Under the pieces are notes generated by a model that did no database searches, was not told where the DNA came from, and saw only the letters and a list, made by a program, of their open reading frames with translations. Made by a program: the position numbers and the translations under genes. From Rhizobiaceae bacterium (GTDB lineage Bacteria > Pseudomonadota > Alphaproteobacteria > Rhizobiales > Rhizobiaceae), in the NCBI GenBank assembly GCA_028281105.1, contig JANQKQ010000040.1:102949-166948 (forward strand): a stretch of DNA of 64,000 nt, written 5' to 3'. The first letter of the stretch is position 1. Every line of letters begins with the position of its first letter. Below, one piece after another: positions 16,808-25,260 of the stretch.

Positions 16808-17377
16808 CTATGCAATTGGAGGCATGCCGATCAGCCATTCGTGAAGTTTCCACCAGAACAGAACCCACGCCGCCAGGCCGATCACCACCGCCCACAGATC
16901 GGCGCTGGCGCTGGTCGCGACCGGATCGGGCTCGCCGCGGCGCTTCACATCGATGCGGTTCCACACCGCGAAGCCGAGGAAGGCGACGAACAGCAGCGCG
17001 GATGCCGCATCGCCATTGGCCAGCAGATGCGCGAGCGCCCACAGTTTGACCGCCAGCAGCATCGGGTGTCGCGCCGCCTGCTTGATCCGGCCGGCGGGCA
17101 GCTGGCTGGCGGCGAACACGATGAACGACAAGGCCATCAGCAGCAGCGCCACGTGCGACAGCCAGATCGGCGGTACGTAGAGGATCGGCGCTTCGGTGCG
17201 GGCGATGCCGAAACCGACGATGATCAGGATGAAGCCGACCAGGGAGGCGAGTGCGTACAGCCCCTTCCATCGGCCTTCGCCCATGGCGGCGATCCTCGCC
17301 TCGCGCCAGCCCGGCGCCACCATCCGTATCGAGTGTACGCCCAGAAAAATCACCAAGCCCAACGCCAGCCAGATCAT
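16808..17377 (-). CDS. NnrU family membrane protein
   Basis: This is a polytopic membrane protein of about 189 residues with five or six helices that fits the NnrU family (NnrU is encoded near nitric-oxide or nitrite reductase genes and its role is not settled). The conserved RHPMLLAVKLWALAHLLANG segment is present, reminiscent of methyltransferase-like isoprenylcysteine proteins. I start at the ATG at 17377, which has GAGGAGG seven bases upstream. No denitrification gene lies nearby, so a housekeeping lipid or heme-related role is equally possible. Confidence 0.85.
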   Translation of the reverse strand: MIWLALGLVIFLGVHSIRMVAPGWREARIAAMGEGRWKGLYALASLVGFILIIVGFGIARTEAPILYVPPIWLSHVALLLMALSFIVFAASQLPAGRIKQAARHPMLLAVKLWALAHLLANGDAASALLFVAFLGFAVWNRIDVKRRGEPDPVATSASADLWAVVIGLAAWVLFWWKLHEWLIGMPPIA

Positions 17378-17515
17378 CGTCGCCTCCTCGCAGGATCCAA
17401 TTTCGAAGGTTCCCATAATATGGGAGGCGGATTTGCGCCAGACAAACCTGGTCCGCGAATTTGGTGGGGACGGCCTGTGTCTGGTAGAATTGGCCGCTCA
17501 GCCAGGGAAAGGGGA

Positions 17516-17845
17516 ATGGCGATCGATCTCAAAGCCGCCCGTGAGCGCCTGGAGGCGATGCGGACCGAACTGACGCAGCTGTCTGAAGCTTCGCAGCAGG
17601 CGCGCGCCACGGTGACGCTGGATCAGCAGTCGATCGGCCGCCTGTCGCGCATGGACGCGCTGCAGCAGCAGGCCATGGCCGAAGCCGCCGAACGCGCCCG
17701 CCAGCGCGACCTGATCCGCGTCGACCAGGCCCTGCGCCGGCTGGAGGACGGTGAATACGGCTATTGCGCCGACTGCGGCGAAGAAATCCCCGACGGCCGC
17801 CTAGCCATCGATCCGATGGCCGAGCGCTGCGTCAGGTGTGCGTGA
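17516..17845 (+). CDS. DksA/TraR family zinc-finger protein
   Basis: This 109-residue protein has an N-terminal helical hairpin and a C-terminal C4 zinc finger (CADC and CVRC separated by 17 residues) in the segment YGYCADCGEEIPDGRL, as in the DksA/TraR group. DksA binds the RNA polymerase secondary channel. Short homologues such as this may share that site, though they often lack the acidic tip residues. The ATG at 17516 follows a purine-rich AAAGGGGA. It is divergent from the NnrU gene. Confidence 0.9.
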   Translation: MAIDLKAARERLEAMRTELTQLSEASQQARATVTLDQQSIGRLSRMDALQQQAMAEAAERARQRDLIRVDQALRRLEDGEYGYCADCGEEIPDGRLAIDPMAERCVRCA

Positions 17846-17904
17846 GTTTGCCGGCGCGCCGCCAATCTCTCCCTCCGTCACCCCCGAGGCGAACCCCACC
17901 CCCT

Positions 17905-18154
17905 CCCGTCACCCCGGCGAAGGCCGGGATCCAGGTGCGCTTCGGCGGGTTCGTGGTCTGCTGGGGATTCTCGACCTCTCCACTTAGTCATCCTCGGGCT
18001 TGACCCGAGGACCCAGAAAACAAGCGCGTGAATGCTCGGCCTCTGGGTCCTCGCCTCAAGGGCGAGGATGACGAAGCTGGTAGGTTGATCCAAGAGCAAC
18101 CCACCGCGAGCAAGCGGTGATGCACCTGAATCCTGACCTTCGTCAGGATGACGA
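17905..18154. repeat. Family A repeat with a family C element inside
   Basis: The left and right ends of a family A copy are separated by a complete 85-bp family C element at 17987-18071. The A-derived landmarks GGCGGGTTCGTGGTCTGCTG (left) and GAGCAAGCGGTGATGCACCTG (right, one base over what is needed) lie on each side. The same order occurs at 1-219. A further left half of family A follows at 18188-18245. Together they fill 17846-18307, where I see no gene. Confidence 0.8.
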
Positions 18155-18307
18155 CAGTGGGTGGGGCGACGGCCGTGCCTCCACCTCCATCACCCCGGCG
18201 AAGGCCGGGGTCCAGGTGCCCATCGGGGGATTCGTGGTCTGCTGGGCAATGACAGACCGGCAGCACGTCCGCATGCGCGAGAAGACAAGAACCTTACGGT
18301 ACGATCG

Positions 18308-19600
18308 CTACTCCGCCGGCGAGCGCTGTTTGTCCAGATAGTCCTGATCGATGTCCGGCAGCGGCTGGTCGTTGATCGCCGCCTCGAAAGCCTTCAGCCT
18401 CTTATAGATCGACATCAGTTCGACGATGGTCGTCCACGAGTTGACCAGGTACTGGAACGAGTTCTCCACCCGGCCGAAGGCGCGGATGATCTGCTGCATG
18501 ACACCAAGCGTGAACCCGCCCGCCACGATGGTCGGCGCCAGCGCGATAAACGGCACCAGCACGCCCACCTGCAGATAGGCGAAGCGCGCAAGGTTGAAAT
18601 ACATATAGTTGAGGTACAGCCGGAAATAGTTCTTGCGCACGTCGTTGAACAGCTCGCGCACGGTGGGCGGCTGGGCGCGTTCGGTATTGTCCTCGCCGTA
18701 GACCAGCTCCTTGCGATAGGCGGCCTCGACCCGCTGGTTGCGGAACTCCAGCCCGGGCAGGCGGATGCCGACGGCGGCCAGGATCACCGTGCCGAAGATC
18801 GACCAGATGATGGCGACGAACACCAGCGCCTGGGGCACCTCGCCGATCACCGGCAGATGGGTAACGAAGGCCGAAAGCCCCCACAGGATCGGCAGGAACG
18901 CAATCAGCGTCATCACCGAATCGATGAGCGCGACGCCGAGCCCCTCCATGATGGCGGCGAACCGCATCGTGTCCTCCTGCACCCGCTGCGACGCGCCCTC
19001 GATATGGCGCACGCGTGGCCACATCGACATGTAGTAGTCGTTCATCGCCGTGCGCCAGCGGAAGATGTAGTGGCTGACGAAGAACCGGGTCAGCACCGCC
19101 AGCGTGATGCCCACCATCAGGATTTTGCCCACCGTCGACAACTGGCCGTAATATTCGGCGGCGGTGATCGACTGCGGCTCGGCCAGCGCCTCCTGGATCA
19201 TGTCGTAGAAGGTGCCGAACCAGTCGTTGATCATCACGTCGATCTGCACCTGGAACCAGGTGACGAAGATGATCAGCGCCGAGCCGGCCACCGACCAGCG
19301 GCTCCACTGGTGCGGCGCCGCGCGCATCCAGAACCCGATGAACGCGCCGTAGCACACCAACAGATATTGATAGAACCAGAAGTTCGCCGCCGACCTGGTC
19401 GCCGCCTCGAATGCCTCCGTCGCCGCTTCGTCGGCGCCCTCGGCGAGCGGCGGCGGGAAGCTGTAGCCCAGCCAGCCGCCCAGCGAGAAGCTCCCGCCCT
19501 GATCGATGAAGACGAAGAACCAGGCCAGCACGCAGAATATCGACCATACGGCGAAGGATGTGAAAAACAGCTTGGGTCGGGGGAAGAAGGATTCAAACAC
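18308..19600 (-). CDS. SbmA/BacA-like peptide transporter
   Basis: This is an inner-membrane protein of the SbmA/BacA family. Members import antimicrobial peptides and, in rhizobia and Brucella, are needed for chronic infection and very-long-chain fatty acid modification of lipid A. The 430-residue product has about seven membrane helices and the family stretches WFQVQIDVMINDW, RWRTAMNDYYM, EGASQRVQEDTMRF and VNSWTTIVELMSIYKRL. It lacks the ATP-binding domain found in ABC relatives. I chose the GTG at 19600 (VFESFFPRPKLF), because the frame upstream to 19699 is polar and unconserved. Confidence 0.92.
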   Translation of the reverse strand: MFESFFPRPKLFFTSFAVWSIFCVLAWFFVFIDQGGSFSLGGWLGYSFPPPLAEGADEAATEAFEAATRSAANFWFYQYLLVCYGAFIGFWMRAAPHQWSRWSVAGSALIIFVTWFQVQIDVMINDWFGTFYDMIQEALAEPQSITAAEYYGQLSTVGKILMVGITLAVLTRFFVSHYIFRWRTAMNDYYMSMWPRVRHIEGASQRVQEDTMRFAAIMEGLGVALIDSVMTLIAFLPILWGLSAFVTHLPVIGEVPQALVFVAIIWSIFGTVILAAVGIRLPGLEFRNQRVEAAYRKELVYGEDNTERAQPPTVRELFNDVRKNYFRLYLNYMYFNLARFAYLQVGVLVPFIALAPTIVAGGFTLGVMQQIIRAFGRVENSFQYLVNSWTTIVELMSIYKRLKAFEAAINDQPLPDIDQDYLDKQRSPAE

Positions 19601-19775
19601 GGCAAGCCCTTGTCGCTGCTGGCCGGGCCACCGTTGACGAGGCCCGGCAGGGGCCGATCTGGCGAACCGCGCCGCCATGCAACGCGCATGGCCGCACACG
19701 GCCCGAGGGGTGCCTTAAGCCGTAGCCAACCTGGGGCGCGAACTCAACGCCTTTACCGGCCCTCTACACGGCAAA

Positions 19776-20102
19776 GTGTCCGCGGGTGAAGCAAGCGCTT
19801 CTCGCCGCAAGCCCGGTCCGCAGTGTGCATTTGCTCACAGCGGACACACGCGCACGTTGCTAAATGTAACCCAACGCAGGGATACCGGTTCTCCAATCCG
19901 AAAACGGAAACGAGCCGGTTGCTCAGTCCCTCTCCCGACAATTGCGCCCCTACCCCGGGAGAGGGACATCAAATTCTGGAAGTGCGGCGGAACCTTCCTT
20001 ACCGCTTTCCATAAACGAGGCTTCACCCATCGGGTCCAACAACGCCCCTAGGGCCCTGGGGGAGCGGGCCGCCTTCCTTCTGGAAGGCGGCTTCTTCGTT
20101 TT
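19776..20102 (+). ncRNA. Candidate structured RNA region upstream of an orphan terminator
   Basis: This stretch has no convincing gene but contains a series of inverted repeats. GTGTCCGC at 19776-19783 pairs with 19840-19847. A TCCG-AAAA-CGGA loop lies inside ACCGG/CCGGT near 19893-19919. TCCCTCTCCCG at 19927-19937 pairs with 19956-19966. A CCCCTAGGGCCCTGGGG hairpin lies near 20046. The series ends in a strong terminator. A possible promoter TTGCTA-N17-GGATAC lies at 19858-19886. It may be a small RNA of about 200 nt, or a leader for the gene at 20190. I could not match it to 6S, SRP, tmRNA or RNase P RNA. Confidence 0.35.
20068..20102 (+). terminator. Rho-independent terminator
   Basis: A perfect 10-bp GC-rich stem (GCCGCCTTCC with GGAAGGCGGC) closes a TTCT loop and is followed by the T-rich tail TTCTTCGTTTT. 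No coding gene lies upstream on this strand, so it must end a non-coding transcript or act as an attenuator for the gene that starts 88 bases later. Confidence 0.8.
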
Positions 20103-20189
20103 AAACCCGCTGCGCGTCCCACGTTAACGCCCCGGTTACCATGTCGCCCGACAATGGCCGTCAGAAGCGATTCGTACGGAGTACGCGCC

Positions 20190-20441
20190 ATGCACCTCGT
20201 CGACGACGACCCACGCGGCCACGCCGCCGACCAGCCTTCCCACCCCGATGCAGCCAGCGAGCGCGAAATGCAGCGCGAAGCCGACGCCCACGCGCGCATG
20301 CTGGAGACCGTCCTGCTCGACATCGACGACCTGGACCCGGTCGCCTGCCCCCCGGACCGCCGCTTCCTCCTCGGCGAGCGCGAAGCCTGGGTCTACGACC
20401 ACGGCAAGATCGTCGATCTGGTGTATGTGAAGGTGGGCTAA
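20190..20441 (+). CDS. Small acidic hypothetical protein
   Basis: This predicted protein has 83 residues, rich in Asp, Glu and His, with no membrane segment or signal peptide. The C-terminal part (REAWVYDHGKIVDLVYVKVG) reads like a small beta-sheet. I do not recognise a family. The ATG at 20190 has GGAG eight bases upstream; an in-frame ATG at 20154 would add 12 residues. It converges on the methyltransferase gene 13 bases downstream. Codon use fits the GC-rich background, so it is probably real. Confidence 0.6.
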   Translation: MHLVDDDPRGHAADQPSHPDAASEREMQREADAHARMLETVLLDIDDLDPVACPPDRRFLLGEREAWVYDHGKIVDLVYVKVG

Positions 20442-20454
20442 ACGGTAGCGAATG

Positions 20455-21390
20455 CTACTTCGTGGCGTTGAAAACGACGCCGTTGCCGCCCTTTTTGACA
20501 TCGAATGAGGCGACGCCCAGGGATTGGGCGATCGCTCTTACCTCTTCCAAGCTTAGCGGAAAATCATACTTCGCACCCAAGGCGTCGAACGTGTCCATGA
20601 TCGCCCACTGCTTCAAGGATTCGTAATCCTGCGGGACATTGGATGCGCCGTAATAGTTCCAGCACGGGATCGGGATGCAGCCGCGCACGATGTTCGCGAT
20701 TCTCACCGGCAGTACCCTCATGATGAACATATCGAACCTCAGATAGAGCGGTATGTAGAATCTGATGACCCTCAGCAGGGTCTGCGGCTTCATTCGCGTG
20801 GTCAGCGGGCGCCACACATATTTCGGGTGATAGAACGGCGAGGGAATCGATATTTTCCTGTAGTGGTCGATCGAAACCGACCCGCCCTTTTTGGCGAAAT
20901 CGCAGCAATATCGGTAGACTTCGCGCGGCTCGGGCGTGTGCTGCGCTACTCCGTAGCAAAGCACGTAGTCAAACGTATCAAAAAGAAACTCCAGGTCCGA
21001 AAACGACGCCCGCACGAAAACGATGTTGGGGGATTGATTGTTCGCCTTGTTAGCGAATATCGCCGCAGACATATCCACGCTGACCACCAGCGCGCCGACG
21101 TCCTTCAGAATTTCCGTGAACCTGCCGGCTCCGCTGCCGATCTCAAGGACCAGCTTCCCGCGCAGGTGACGCAAATCCCACCCGCTCTCTTGCTCCAGCC
21201 GGTCTCTTGTGCCCGTTCCCCCGGTGTGGGAATCAAACTGGGTCAGTTGAAATTCGGTCCACTGAAGCCCGAAATTCTCCGTATACTCCACCAGTCTCGA
21301 ATTGATGATAATGCCGTCTTTTTCTTCAAATTTTTTTCCACCGTCTGAGAGGAGAATTTCCTTTCTGATTTCTTCGATTGTGTTGCTCAT
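20455..21390 (-). CDS. Class I SAM-dependent methyltransferase
   Basis: This is a soluble methyltransferase of 311 residues with the SAM-binding motif LVLEIGSGAGRF near residue 80, an acidic end of the next strand (VVSVDMS) and FDYVLCYGVAQHTPEP as motif IV. The basic, hydrophobic C-terminal half resembles methyltransferases in surface-polysaccharide clusters. The substrate cannot be inferred. Base composition is visibly lower in GC than that of its neighbours and codon use is mixed (many ATA, TTT and AAA codons), so it was probably acquired by transfer. It is alone, between the small gene at 20190 and guaA. Confidence 0.85.
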   Translation of the reverse strand: MSNTIEEIRKEILLSDGGKKFEEKDGIIINSRLVEYTENFGLQWTEFQLTQFDSHTGGTGTRDRLEQESGWDLRHLRGKLVLEIGSGAGRFTEILKDVGALVVSVDMSAAIFANKANNQSPNIVFVRASFSDLEFLFDTFDYVLCYGVAQHTPEPREVYRYCCDFAKKGGSVSIDHYRKISIPSPFYHPKYVWRPLTTRMKPQTLLRVIRFYIPLYLRFDMFIMRVLPVRIANIVRGCIPIPCWNYYGASNVPQDYESLKQWAIMDTFDALGAKYDFPLSLEEVRAIAQSLGVASFDVKKGGNGVVFNATK

Positions 21391-21481
21391 GCGGAAAATT
21401 CCGTACTTCGTCTAACGGTGTGGAATCCATACCAGACCGGCGGGAAAAAGGTGCGTCAGGCGTCCGCCGCGTATCGCGATT

Positions 21482-23032
21482 CTACTCCCACTCGATCGTG
21501 CCGGGCGGCTTGCTGGTCACGTCGTAGACCACCCGGTTGATGCCGCGCACTTCGTTGATGATGCGGGTTGCGGTGCGGCTCAGGAATTCCATGTCGAACG
21601 GGTAGAAGTCGGCGGTCATGCCGTCGACGGAGGTCACCGCGCGCAGCGCGCAGGCGTGCTCGTAGGTGCGCGCATCGCCCATTACGCCCACCGTCTGGAC
21701 GGGCAGCAGCGCGGCGAAGGCCTGCCAGATCTCGTCGTAAAGGCCGGCGTTGGCGATCTCGTCGAGATAGATCGCGTCGGCGGCGCGCAGGATGTCCAGT
21801 TTGTCGGCCGTCACCGGTCCGGGGCAGCGGATCGCCAGCCCCGGGCCGGGGAACGGATGGCGGCCGATGAAATGGTCCGGCAGGCCCAGTTCGCGGCCCA
21901 GCTCGCGCACCTCGTCCTTGAACAGCCCGCGCAGCGGCTCGACCAGCTCCATGTCCATGCGCTCGGGCAGGCCGCCCACATTGTGGTGCGACTTGATGGT
22001 GACCGACGGGCCGCCGGCGAACGACACCGATTCGATCACGTCCGGGTATAGCGTGCCCTGGGCGAGGAACTTCGCACCGCCGATCTTGCCCGCCTCTTCC
22101 TCGAACACGTCGACGAACAGCCGGCCGATGATCTTGCGCTTTTCCTCCGGGTCGCCCACGCCTTCCAGCTCGCCCAGGAACTTGCCGGAGGCGTCCACGT
22201 GGACCAGCGGAATGTTGTAGTGGCCGCGGAACATCTCGACCACCTGGGCGGCTTCGTCCAGGCGCATCAAACCATGATCGACCAGGATGCAGGTGAGTTG
22301 ATCGCCCACCGCTTCGTGGATCAGCAGGGCCGCGACCGAGGAATCGACCCCGCCGGACAGTCCGCAGATGACCTTCTCACCGCCCACCTGTTCGCGGATC
22401 GCCTCGATCGCGTGGCTGCGATAAGCGGCCATGGTCCACTCGCCCGCGAGCCCCGCCACCTCGTGCAGGAAGTTGCCGATGAGCTTCGCCCCGTCGCGCG
22501 TGTGCACCACTTCGGGGTGGAACATCAGGCCGTAGAGCCGGGCGTGCGCATCGCCGAACACCGCGTAGGGCGCGCCCGCCGAACTGGCAAACACTTCGAA
22601 CCCGTCGGGAAGCTCGATCACCCGGTCGCCATGGCTCATCCAGACGGGATATTCTTCACCTTCGTCCCACACCCCGTCGAACAACGGGCAGGCGCGCTCG
22701 ACACGCACCTGCGCGCGGCCGAACTCGCGGGTCTCGTCGCTCTCAGCCCTGCCGCCCTTCTGCACGCACAGCGCCATCTGGCCGTAGCAGATGCCCAGGA
22801 TCGGCAGGCCGGAATCGATGATCTCCTGCGGCGCGCGCGGGCTGCCGGTTTCGCCCGTCGAGGCCGGTCCGCCCGACAGGATGATGGCGTTCGGCTTCAG
22901 CCGGTTGAACGCCTCCAGCGCCGACTGGAACGGCGCGATCTCGCAATAGACCCCGGCCTCGCGCACGCGCCGCGCGATCAGCTGGGTGACCTGGCTGCCG
23001 AAATCGACGACGAGGACGCTTTGTTCGCTCAT
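21482..23032 (-). CDS. guaA: GMP synthase, glutamine-hydrolysing
   Basis: GMP synthase converts XMP to GMP using glutamine and ATP, the last step of guanine nucleotide synthesis. The N-terminal class I amidotransferase domain has its Cys in GICYGQMAL near residue 85 and a His in MFHPEV. The ATP-pyrophosphatase domain has the PP-loop GLSGGVDSS near 230. The C-terminal dimerisation domain ends KPPGTIEWE, the family tail that binds XMP. The start is the ATG at 23032 ([14 protein letters not shown]), 516 residues. guaB, for the preceding step, is 4 kb upstream on the same strand. Confidence 0.97.
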   Translation of the reverse strand: MSEQSVLVVDFGSQVTQLIARRVREAGVYCEIAPFQSALEAFNRLKPNAIILSGGPASTGETGSPRAPQEIIDSGLPILGICYGQMALCVQKGGRAESDETREFGRAQVRVERACPLFDGVWDEGEEYPVWMSHGDRVIELPDGFEVFASSAGAPYAVFGDAHARLYGLMFHPEVVHTRDGAKLIGNFLHEVAGLAGEWTMAAYRSHAIEAIREQVGGEKVICGLSGGVDSSVAALLIHEAVGDQLTCILVDHGLMRLDEAAQVVEMFRGHYNIPLVHVDASGKFLGELEGVGDPEEKRKIIGRLFVDVFEEEAGKIGGAKFLAQGTLYPDVIESVSFAGGPSVTIKSHHNVGGLPERMDMELVEPLRGLFKDEVRELGRELGLPDHFIGRHPFPGPGLAIRCPGPVTADKLDILRAADAIYLDEIANAGLYDEIWQAFAALLPVQTVGVMGDARTYEHACALRAVTSVDGMTADFYPFDMEFLSRTATRIINEVRGINRVVYDVTSKPPGTIEWE

Positions 23033-23080
23033 GCAAGCGCGTGTAGCCAAGCCGGTTGAAGCGCGCAACCCGCCGCCGCC

Positions 23081-23734
23081 TCAGATGCGCATTGCTCCAC
23101 TTGAAATCGCCTCGAGCGTGGCATCCACCGCCTGCGCCAGATGCTCGTCGATCACGTGCAGCAGGCGGGTCCAGTCGTCGATGGCGTTGAGCTCCTCGCG
23201 CCCGTCGGAGATGCCGCGAAGCCCGATCATCGCCACTCCGTGCGCCTGGCAGGCGCGCAGCACCGCGTAGGTCTCCATGTCCACCATGTCGGCGTCGATC
23301 GCGTTGTAGGCCTCACCCGAGACCACGTTGGCGCCGGTCGACAGCGTGGCCGCCGGCACGCCGGGAATCTGCGCGCCTATCTCCAGCACGGCCGGCAGGT
23401 CGAGAAACGGGGTGGCGCCCTTCTCGAACCCCAGCGCGCTGGCGTCCATGTCGCGATAGCCGACGGACGTGGCCTGGTAGACCTGCGCCTGGTCCAGCTT
23501 CGCCGAACCCGCCGAGCCCAGGCAGACTACCAGGTCGGGCCTGGCGCCACGCGCCGTGGCCTCCCCCAGGAAGCCCGAGACCGCCATCGCCGCTTCCACC
23601 GGCCCGACCCCCGTCATCAGCGGCGCGAACCGCGCCTGCAGATGCTCGCCATATTCGGCCTGCGCCGCCATGGTGAACAACAGTTTCGTCCCGGCGTGCT
23701 CCAGCAGCTCAGGCGGTCTTGGGTCTTCGCTCAT
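23081..23734 (-). CDS. MTA/SAH nucleosidase-like protein
   Basis: This is a nucleoside phosphorylase-fold protein of 217 residues, best read as 5'-methylthioadenosine/S-adenosylhomocysteine nucleosidase. That enzyme splits MTA and SAH to adenine and the thio-ribose. Supporting features are MTGVGPVEAAMA, CLGSAGSAKL, DADMVDMETYAVLRAC (the ribose-binding Met-Glu) and the catalytic Asp in RGISDGREE. The start at 23734 overlaps the end of the upstream cNMP-binding gene by 26 bases, so the two are translationally coupled. A purine-salvage role would suit the guaA/guaB surroundings. Confidence 0.82.
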   Translation of the reverse strand: MSEDPRPPELLEHAGTKLLFTMAAQAEYGEHLQARFAPLMTGVGPVEAAMAVSGFLGEATARGARPDLVVCLGSAGSAKLDQAQVYQATSVGYRDMDASALGFEKGATPFLDLPAVLEIGAQIPGVPAATLSTGANVVSGEAYNAIDADMVDMETYAVLRACQAHGVAMIGLRGISDGREELNAIDDWTRLLHVIDEHLAQAVDATLEAISSGAMRI

Positions 23735-24404
23735 TCTTTTCCTCGTTCGCCTTGACCAGTTTTTCGACCAGGTTGCGGTTGAAGCCCGCTTCCAGCGCGT
23801 GGCGCAGGTCGGCATATTTCTCCAGCAGCTCGCCCAGCACCTTGCGCTCGAACGACAGATAGCGCACCGGCGTGACCGACGTCACCGTCGCGGTGGCTTC
23901 CTTGCCGGTCAGATAAGACATCTCGCCCAGAAAATCGCCCGGTCCCACATAGGCCACCTCCTTGCCGTCCAGGGTGACGGTGGCGTGGCCGGAGACCAGA
24001 AACTTCAACTGCCGCGGCCAGGTGCGCTCTTGGATCAGCACCGTGCCGGGCGGATCGTCCTGCCATTTGCCGCGCTGGATCAGCCGGCGCGCATGGGCGC
24101 GCTCGACCCCTTGCAGCACGGTTTCGAAGAACAGCTGCTCCTCCTCGGTGAACTTGCCTCGCCGGTTCTCGATCGCCAGCAGCGACAACTGGATGATGTT
24201 GACCAGGGTGAACAACGATTCCCAGAACACCGAGACATAGTCGCCGAGCAGGGCATAGTAGATCGCCGAGACCGTGCCCGCCGAGATCGCCAGCGCACGC
24301 AGCCACCGCATGTTGCGCATCATCATCGAGACGATCAGCAGCACATAGGCGATGTGGCCGACCACGTTGGCCGGATCGAGGAATGCGTCGAGGAACTCGT
24401 TCAT
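23709..24404 (-). CDS. Popeye-like membrane protein with a cNMP-binding domain
   Basis: This 231-residue protein starts with three short membrane helices (about residues 12-75: VGHIAYVLLIVSMMMRN, ALAISAGTVSAIYYALLGD, LFTLVNIIQLSLLAIEN). A cytoplasmic cyclic-nucleotide-binding fold follows, with the phosphate-binding cassette YVGPGDFLGEMSYLTGKEAT near residue 165. This order is that of Popeye-domain proteins. The canonical Arg of the cassette (R-x-A) is not seen; A-T-A-T occupies the place, so nucleotide binding is uncertain. The C-terminus is Lys/Glu-rich and overlaps the nucleosidase gene. Confidence 0.85.
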   Translation of the reverse strand: MNEFLDAFLDPANVVGHIAYVLLIVSMMMRNMRWLRALAISAGTVSAIYYALLGDYVSVFWESLFTLVNIIQLSLLAIENRRGKFTEEEQLFFETVLQGVERAHARRLIQRGKWQDDPPGTVLIQERTWPRQLKFLVSGHATVTLDGKEVAYVGPGDFLGEMSYLTGKEATATVTSVTPVRYLSFERKVLGELLEKYADLRHALEAGFNRNLVEKLVKANEEKNERRPKTA

Positions 24405-24515
24405 GCGCTCATGTCGCTCGATGATTGGTTGGCGGCGGATGGCGTGCCGTCGCCATCTTCTTCATACGCGGTGTCGGATAACAATTGAAGCTGCCGCCAC
24501 CGTGACAGGCGAAGA

Positions 24516-25259
24516 TCAGTCGAAGGCGCCCAGGCGGCGGAAGGCACGGCGCAATTCGGCCTCGCCATCGCTGTCGTACCAGCGGCCATGGGCGAGAATG
24601 ATCCGGCGCGGTTTCCAGTCGATCATCCGCTGCACCGCAGCGCGCAGCTTGTCGCGCTTGCCGAGGAAGGACAGGTAGATGTCGATCGGCGTCTTGCCAT
24701 CGGGATCGGTGATGCCGGCGAGCTTGATCAGCCACCGCCACCAGGCCGGATGCAGCCGTGACGGTTCGAAGTTCTCGATCATGTCGGTCAGGATCAGCGT
24801 GCGCGAACGCTTGTGAAAGAACTCGACCTCGGTGATGGCGCGGCTGCCGCGGATGATCAATTGATCGATTTCGGCGGCCCAGGCCGGGTCCGCTTCGTCG
24901 CCCAGGTCGCGGTCGAACTCGATACCGTGCTTGGCCGCCCTGGGCCGGACGTTGGGACTGGCCCAGCGCATCGCCTCGCGATAGGCTTCGTGCCACTCGC
25001 CGATCCACCAGTAGTGAATGAAGTTGGGAGAGACCAGATGACGGACCGCGCCCAGCTGATCGATCTCCTGGCGCAGGGAAACCGTCAGCGGGGTCGGCGA
25101 GTGGATGAACAGATCGCCGTTCGATAATCGGATGATTGTCATGCGCGTCGGGAACGGCATGCGCGCGAAACGGATCTGCGGCCCGTCGACGATCCAGATA
25201 TCCTCATCAACGGGCTTGAGCGTGTTGATGGGTTCGTAGAGGTCGACGCGGAGGGCCAT
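24516..25259 (-). CDS. DUF4336 domain protein
   Basis: This is a soluble protein of 247 residues that I recognise as DUF4336, a group with a metallo-beta-lactamase-like fold. N-terminal strands include MTIIRLSNGDLFIHSPTPL, followed by HLVSPNFIHYWWIGEW and RTLILTDMIENFEP. A late RRIILAHGRWYDSDGE supplies a conserved His and Asp. The metal-binding HxHxDH motif is absent, so an enzymatic role is doubtful. The ATG at 25259 abuts the stop codon of the RsmB gene (25261), which suggests coupling. Confidence 0.8.
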   Translation of the reverse strand: MALRVDLYEPINTLKPVDEDIWIVDGPQIRFARMPFPTRMTIIRLSNGDLFIHSPTPLTVSLRQEIDQLGAVRHLVSPNFIHYWWIGEWHEAYREAMRWASPNVRPRAAKHGIEFDRDLGDEADPAWAAEIDQLIIRGSRAITEVEFFHKRSRTLILTDMIENFEPSRLHPAWWRWLIKLAGITDPDGKTPIDIYLSFLGKRDKLRAAVQRMIDWKPRRIILAHGRWYDSDGEAELRRAFRRLGAFD

Positions 25260-25260
25260 T

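Noticed and set aside
16841..17515. A longer frame leading into the DksA/TraR-like gene
   Set aside because: It runs opposite the NnrU gene and is a shadow frame. The ATG at 17516 has a ribosome site and a normal family start.
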